Assembly (NCBI GenBank): GCA_900752785.1
Contig: CAADWP010000097.1
Coordinates: forward strand, 1 to 8,494
DNA length: 8,494 bases
Source: an uncultured Ruminococcus sp.
Lineage (GTDB): Bacteria > Bacillota > Clostridia > Oscillospirales > Ruminococcaceae
Direction: 5' to 3'
Shown here: positions 6,047 through 8,494 of the stretch, piece by piece
Layout: the number at the start of each line of letters is the position of its first letter
Position numbering within the stretch: the stretch's first letter is position 1
Translations under genes and position numbers: made by a program
Notes under the pieces: model-generated
Seen by the model: the letters and a program-made list of their open reading frames with translations, nothing else
What the model was told of the DNA's origin: nothing
Databases searched by the model: none

Positions 6047-8443
6047 TCACTTCTCATCGGTCGGCTCATAAGGAATAAATTCGGTAATTCTGCCGAGAAC
6101 ATAATTATGGATCTGCACAAGATCAGCCGCTTCAATTTTTCCGTTTCCGTCAACATCGGCATTTGCCTCGGAAGCAATATCCCCGATTCCATTTACAAGA
6201 CCGACTCTTGCGGCAACCACATCGAAAATATTTATTACACCGTCACAGTTTACATCACCGGGAGCGATCGTAACATTTACATCAGGTCCATTTATCTTGG
6301 CGCCGGCGATTCCTCCTATAGCCTCATCAATATAAAAACTGTTAGTGCTACTCTCGGTCTCAACATAAATATACATATTGGACGCATCCTCAGGTATACG
6401 ATAATTTGTATTTGTGAGCTTGATCCATGTATCCCTGTAAGCCGTTCCTTCCGCAACAGTAGAATACTGAGTTTCTCCGGAAGCGTCTTCGTATTGCAGC
6501 TTCATAAAGAACTTATCAAAGGCTCCTCCGCCTGTATATTTAACGATAGTACTGAAACAATATTCTTCACCGGGCTTAAAAGTATTCGTACTAAGCTGTT
6601 TTGCAGCGCCGTTCCATGCAGAGGATCTTTCATCAACAAAAAGCGATTTGCCTCCCTCGTAGAAATTGTCCCCTGATACTGAAACTGACGCAGGACCTCT
6701 GCCGTTCCATTTATCAGTTCCGCTTTCAAAAGTATCGTGATAATAATATCCGTTTTCATCCGGTTCAATATTAACGGGATTATTCCAGTCTGCGCGCTCA
6801 TAATCGAAGAAATCAATATCCGCATAGCCTCCGGCAGTTTTTGTCGCATAGCTGTATATGCCGCTTCTGTAGCCGGTAAACATTTTTAAATCATAGGTCA
6901 TTGAAAGCTCGCTTCCTATCTTAGTCCAACTGCTTCCGTCATAAGAATAGAAAAAGTTCACCTTATCAATATTATTAGATACGTTCAGATTTTCGTCAAC
7001 GTTATTGAATTTAAATTCAGCCTTGAGATAAATTTCATCACCGTGAAGATCGGTCTGCTCTATTATCTTGTCGCGGCTGTCCATAATATTGGCATTGCCG
7101 GAATATGCTCCGTTTTCAGCCATGTAAATTTTCTTTGCGCCATTATCCTCAACACGAACGCCGACATTGCCGTACTTAAACTGGAACGCCGAAAGTCCCG
7201 CATGATCGCCCGGCTTCATTCCCTTTGTATCCAGCTTTATCACGCTTGAACAAGCAGGACCTTCCGTCCTCATTGTAAGCGTATTTTTTGCATGAATGAT
7301 ACTCTGAGCAATATGCTTGTTTTTCAGTCTCAGATAACCCGGACGCTCAGTGACAGACCATGCGGTATTATCGGGATTGTGATTCCACTGCCATTCAAGC
7401 TTGAGTTTATTTGAATCATAAGTAAAATCGTCGTCTTTAGCAAGGAATGTTCCCGAATATCCTCCCTCGACCTCAAAGGTTACGGGAGCTTTTCCGTTTA
7501 CGCCCATCATCGGCCAGTTATCCTGCCATGTAACGGGAACAAGAACCGGGATTCTTCCGACAGAGCCGTGATCCTGAAACAACAGTCCATACCACTTGCC
7601 GTCTGGAGTATCAATGATACCGCCCTGAGCTACGCCGCTTCCGTAAGTTCCCAAACCGGAATTAAGAACGGTTTTGCCCTCATAATTTCCGAGAAGCTCC
7701 TTGCTGCGGTAGCAAAGCTCAATTCTGCCGCTGTTGCTGGGCCATGCAATAATGAAAACGTAGTAATAATCGCCTATTTTATGGATATGAGCGCCCTCGC
7801 CCGCAAGATTGTCAAGACCTGTTTTAAACAATGTCTTGTCTGCGCCGCCCCATTTAAAATCAGTCATTTCGGCATTGAGTTCTTTTATCTTGATCTCGCC
7901 TCCGCCGCCGTATACGAGATAATTCCGTCCGTCGTCGTCAAAAAGCAGAGACGCGTCGTGATACATTCCGTTGATCTCGGAGCGCGTCCAATTGCCGCTT
8001 TCGATATCCTTTGTTTTATATATGTAGGACTTTCCCGAACCGTAGCTTCCGAAGAAAACATAGAAATATCCGTTATTATAGCGCAGGCTTGTCGCCCATT
8101 GACCATGAGCGTAATCATGCTTTCCGTTTGCAAGATTCTGAACATCGCCGTCAGCATAGGTATCATAAACGTAGCTGCATATCTCCCACGAAACAAGGTC
8201 TGTCGACTTCATTATAGGTGCGCCGGGAGTAAAAAACATAGTTGTACTTACCATATAATAAGTATTTCCGACGCGGATTATATCATCGTCAGGAACATCC
8301 GACCAAATAAACGGATTGGCTATCGTAGACGTCTGCGCTGCAATTACAGTTCTTTCAGGAAGCTGCATCACTGCTGTTGTACCAAGTATAACGGCAGCAG
8401 CCGTACACGAAATTATGCGGCTGATATTTTTTCTCAAATTCAT
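6047..8443 (-). CDS. Secreted GH43 hemicellulase with CBM22-like module and type I dockerin
   Basis: This 798-residue extracellular enzyme should cleave arabinofuranosyl or xylosyl residues from arabinoxylan or xylan. A signal peptide covers about 1-36 (basic N-terminus, hydrophobic core, cleavage near VIAA-Q). The five-bladed GH43 domain spans about 41-335, with likely general base Asp52 (VPDDDIIRV), pKa-modulating Asp163 (YHDASLLFDDDG) and general acid Glu216 (AGEGAHIHK). Motifs such as LFQDHGSVGRIPVLVPVTW and the beta-sandwich motif LEWQWNHNPDN (domain about 340-550) recall subfamily GH43_12. A CBM22-like xylan-binding module follows at about 565-712 (WNGRGPASVSVSGDNFYEGG). A type I dockerin closes the protein at about 729-788, with two calcium-binding repeats beginning DVNCDG and DVDGNG. 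The ATG at 8443 is chosen because AGGGGG lies about 8 nt upstream; a TTG at 8464 would swallow that site. Subfamily and exact substrate are less certain than the GH43, CBM22 and dockerin calls. Confidence 0.94.
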   Translation of the reverse strand: MNLRKNISRIISCTAAAVILGTTAVMQLPERTVIAAQTSTIANPFIWSDVPDDDIIRVGNTYYMVSTTMFFTPGAPIMKSTDLVSWEICSYVYDTYADGDVQNLANGKHDYAHGQWATSLRYNNGYFYVFFGSYGSGKSYIYKTKDIESGNWTRSEINGMYHDASLLFDDDGRNYLVYGGGGEIKIKELNAEMTDFKWGGADKTLFKTGLDNLAGEGAHIHKIGDYYYVFIIAWPSNSGRIELCYRSKELLGNYEGKTVLNSGLGTYGSGVAQGGIIDTPDGKWYGLLFQDHGSVGRIPVLVPVTWQDNWPMMGVNGKAPVTFEVEGGYSGTFLAKDDDFTYDSNKLKLEWQWNHNPDNTAWSVTERPGYLRLKNKHIAQSIIHAKNTLTMRTEGPACSSVIKLDTKGMKPGDHAGLSAFQFKYGNVGVRVEDNGAKKIYMAENGAYSGNANIMDSRDKIIEQTDLHGDEIYLKAEFKFNNVDENLNVSNNIDKVNFFYSYDGSSWTKIGSELSMTYDLKMFTGYRSGIYSYATKTAGGYADIDFFDYERADWNNPVNIEPDENGYYYHDTFESGTDKWNGRGPASVSVSGDNFYEGGKSLFVDERSSAWNGAAKQLSTNTFKPGEEYCFSTIVKYTGGGAFDKFFMKLQYEDASGETQYSTVAEGTAYRDTWIKLTNTNYRIPEDASNMYIYVETESSTNSFYIDEAIGGIAGAKINGPDVNVTIAPGDVNCDGVINIFDVVAARVGLVNGIGDIASEANADVDGNGKIEAADLVQIHNYVLGRITEFIPYEPTDEK

Positions 8444-8494
8444 TTTAATTCCCCCTAAAAACAATATATTAAAATATTAAAAAATAAAATATAT
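8444..8494 (-). promoter_or_regulatory. AT-rich leader and ribosome binding site of the GH43 gene
   Basis: The minus strand carries AGGGGG before the ATG, preceded by almost pure A/T up to the window edge. TAATAT-like hexamers could serve as a -10, but the sequence is too AT-rich and too short to place a promoter. Only the ribosome binding site is well supported. Confidence 0.5.

Noticed and set aside
6107..6676. Plus-strand open frame of 189 codons opposite the CBM22-dockerin end
   Set aside because: It is an antisense shadow; the opposite strand encodes recognisable CBM22-like and dockerin sequence.
7568..8458. Long plus-strand open frame of 296 codons opposite the GH43 gene
   Set aside because: It is the antisense shadow of a clear GH43 gene with intact catalytic motifs; its translation is Cys- and Ile-rich and like no known family.

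Overview
The window looks like chromosome of an anaerobic, plant-fibre-degrading Firmicute, most likely a Ruminococcus or close relative. The main clue is a secreted GH43 glycosidase ending in a type I dockerin (cellulosome docking module). Moderate GC, purine-rich Shine-Dalgarno sites and a FtsX-type ABC transporter beside a two-component system also fit. The genus is inferred, not proven. All five intact protein genes, and the one RNA gene I can support, lie on the minus strand, so transcription runs from right to left.

Region by region on the plus-strand scale. At 1-427 there is a decayed plus-strand reading frame (stops at 88 and 94, frameshift near 222-231) that I do not recognise. A strong intrinsic terminator at 509-548 closes the minus-strand operon. 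From 5573 down to 568 runs a compact four-gene operon: a duplicated FtsX-type permease, its ATPase, an OmpR/PhoB-type response regulator and a sensor histidine kinase. Gaps are 12 nt and 1 nt, and the last two genes overlap by 14 nt. Its promoter at about 5604-5648 has a perfect -10 but no recognisable -35. In that place lie 11-bp-spaced TTTAA repeats, as expected for activation by a PhoB-like regulator, possibly the operon's own.

At 5671-5913, between the operon and the glycosidase gene, lies a self-contained small RNA gene of about 205 nt with its own promoter, several local hairpins, an 8-bp pseudoknot and an intrinsic terminator. It encodes no evident protein. Its size and architecture recall the raiA-motif class of Firmicutes noncoding RNAs, but that assignment is from memory and needs a covariance-model search. 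This is the most interesting element of the window.

From 8443 down to 6047 lies a 798-residue secreted, multimodular hemicellulase: signal peptide, GH43 catalytic domain, beta-sandwich, CBM22-like module and type I dockerin. A terminator at 5966-6016 follows it. The enzyme would act outside the cell on arabinoxylan or xylan side chains, docked to a scaffoldin. The transporter/two-component operon is probably an envelope-stress or antimicrobial-response unit with no obvious functional tie to the enzyme.
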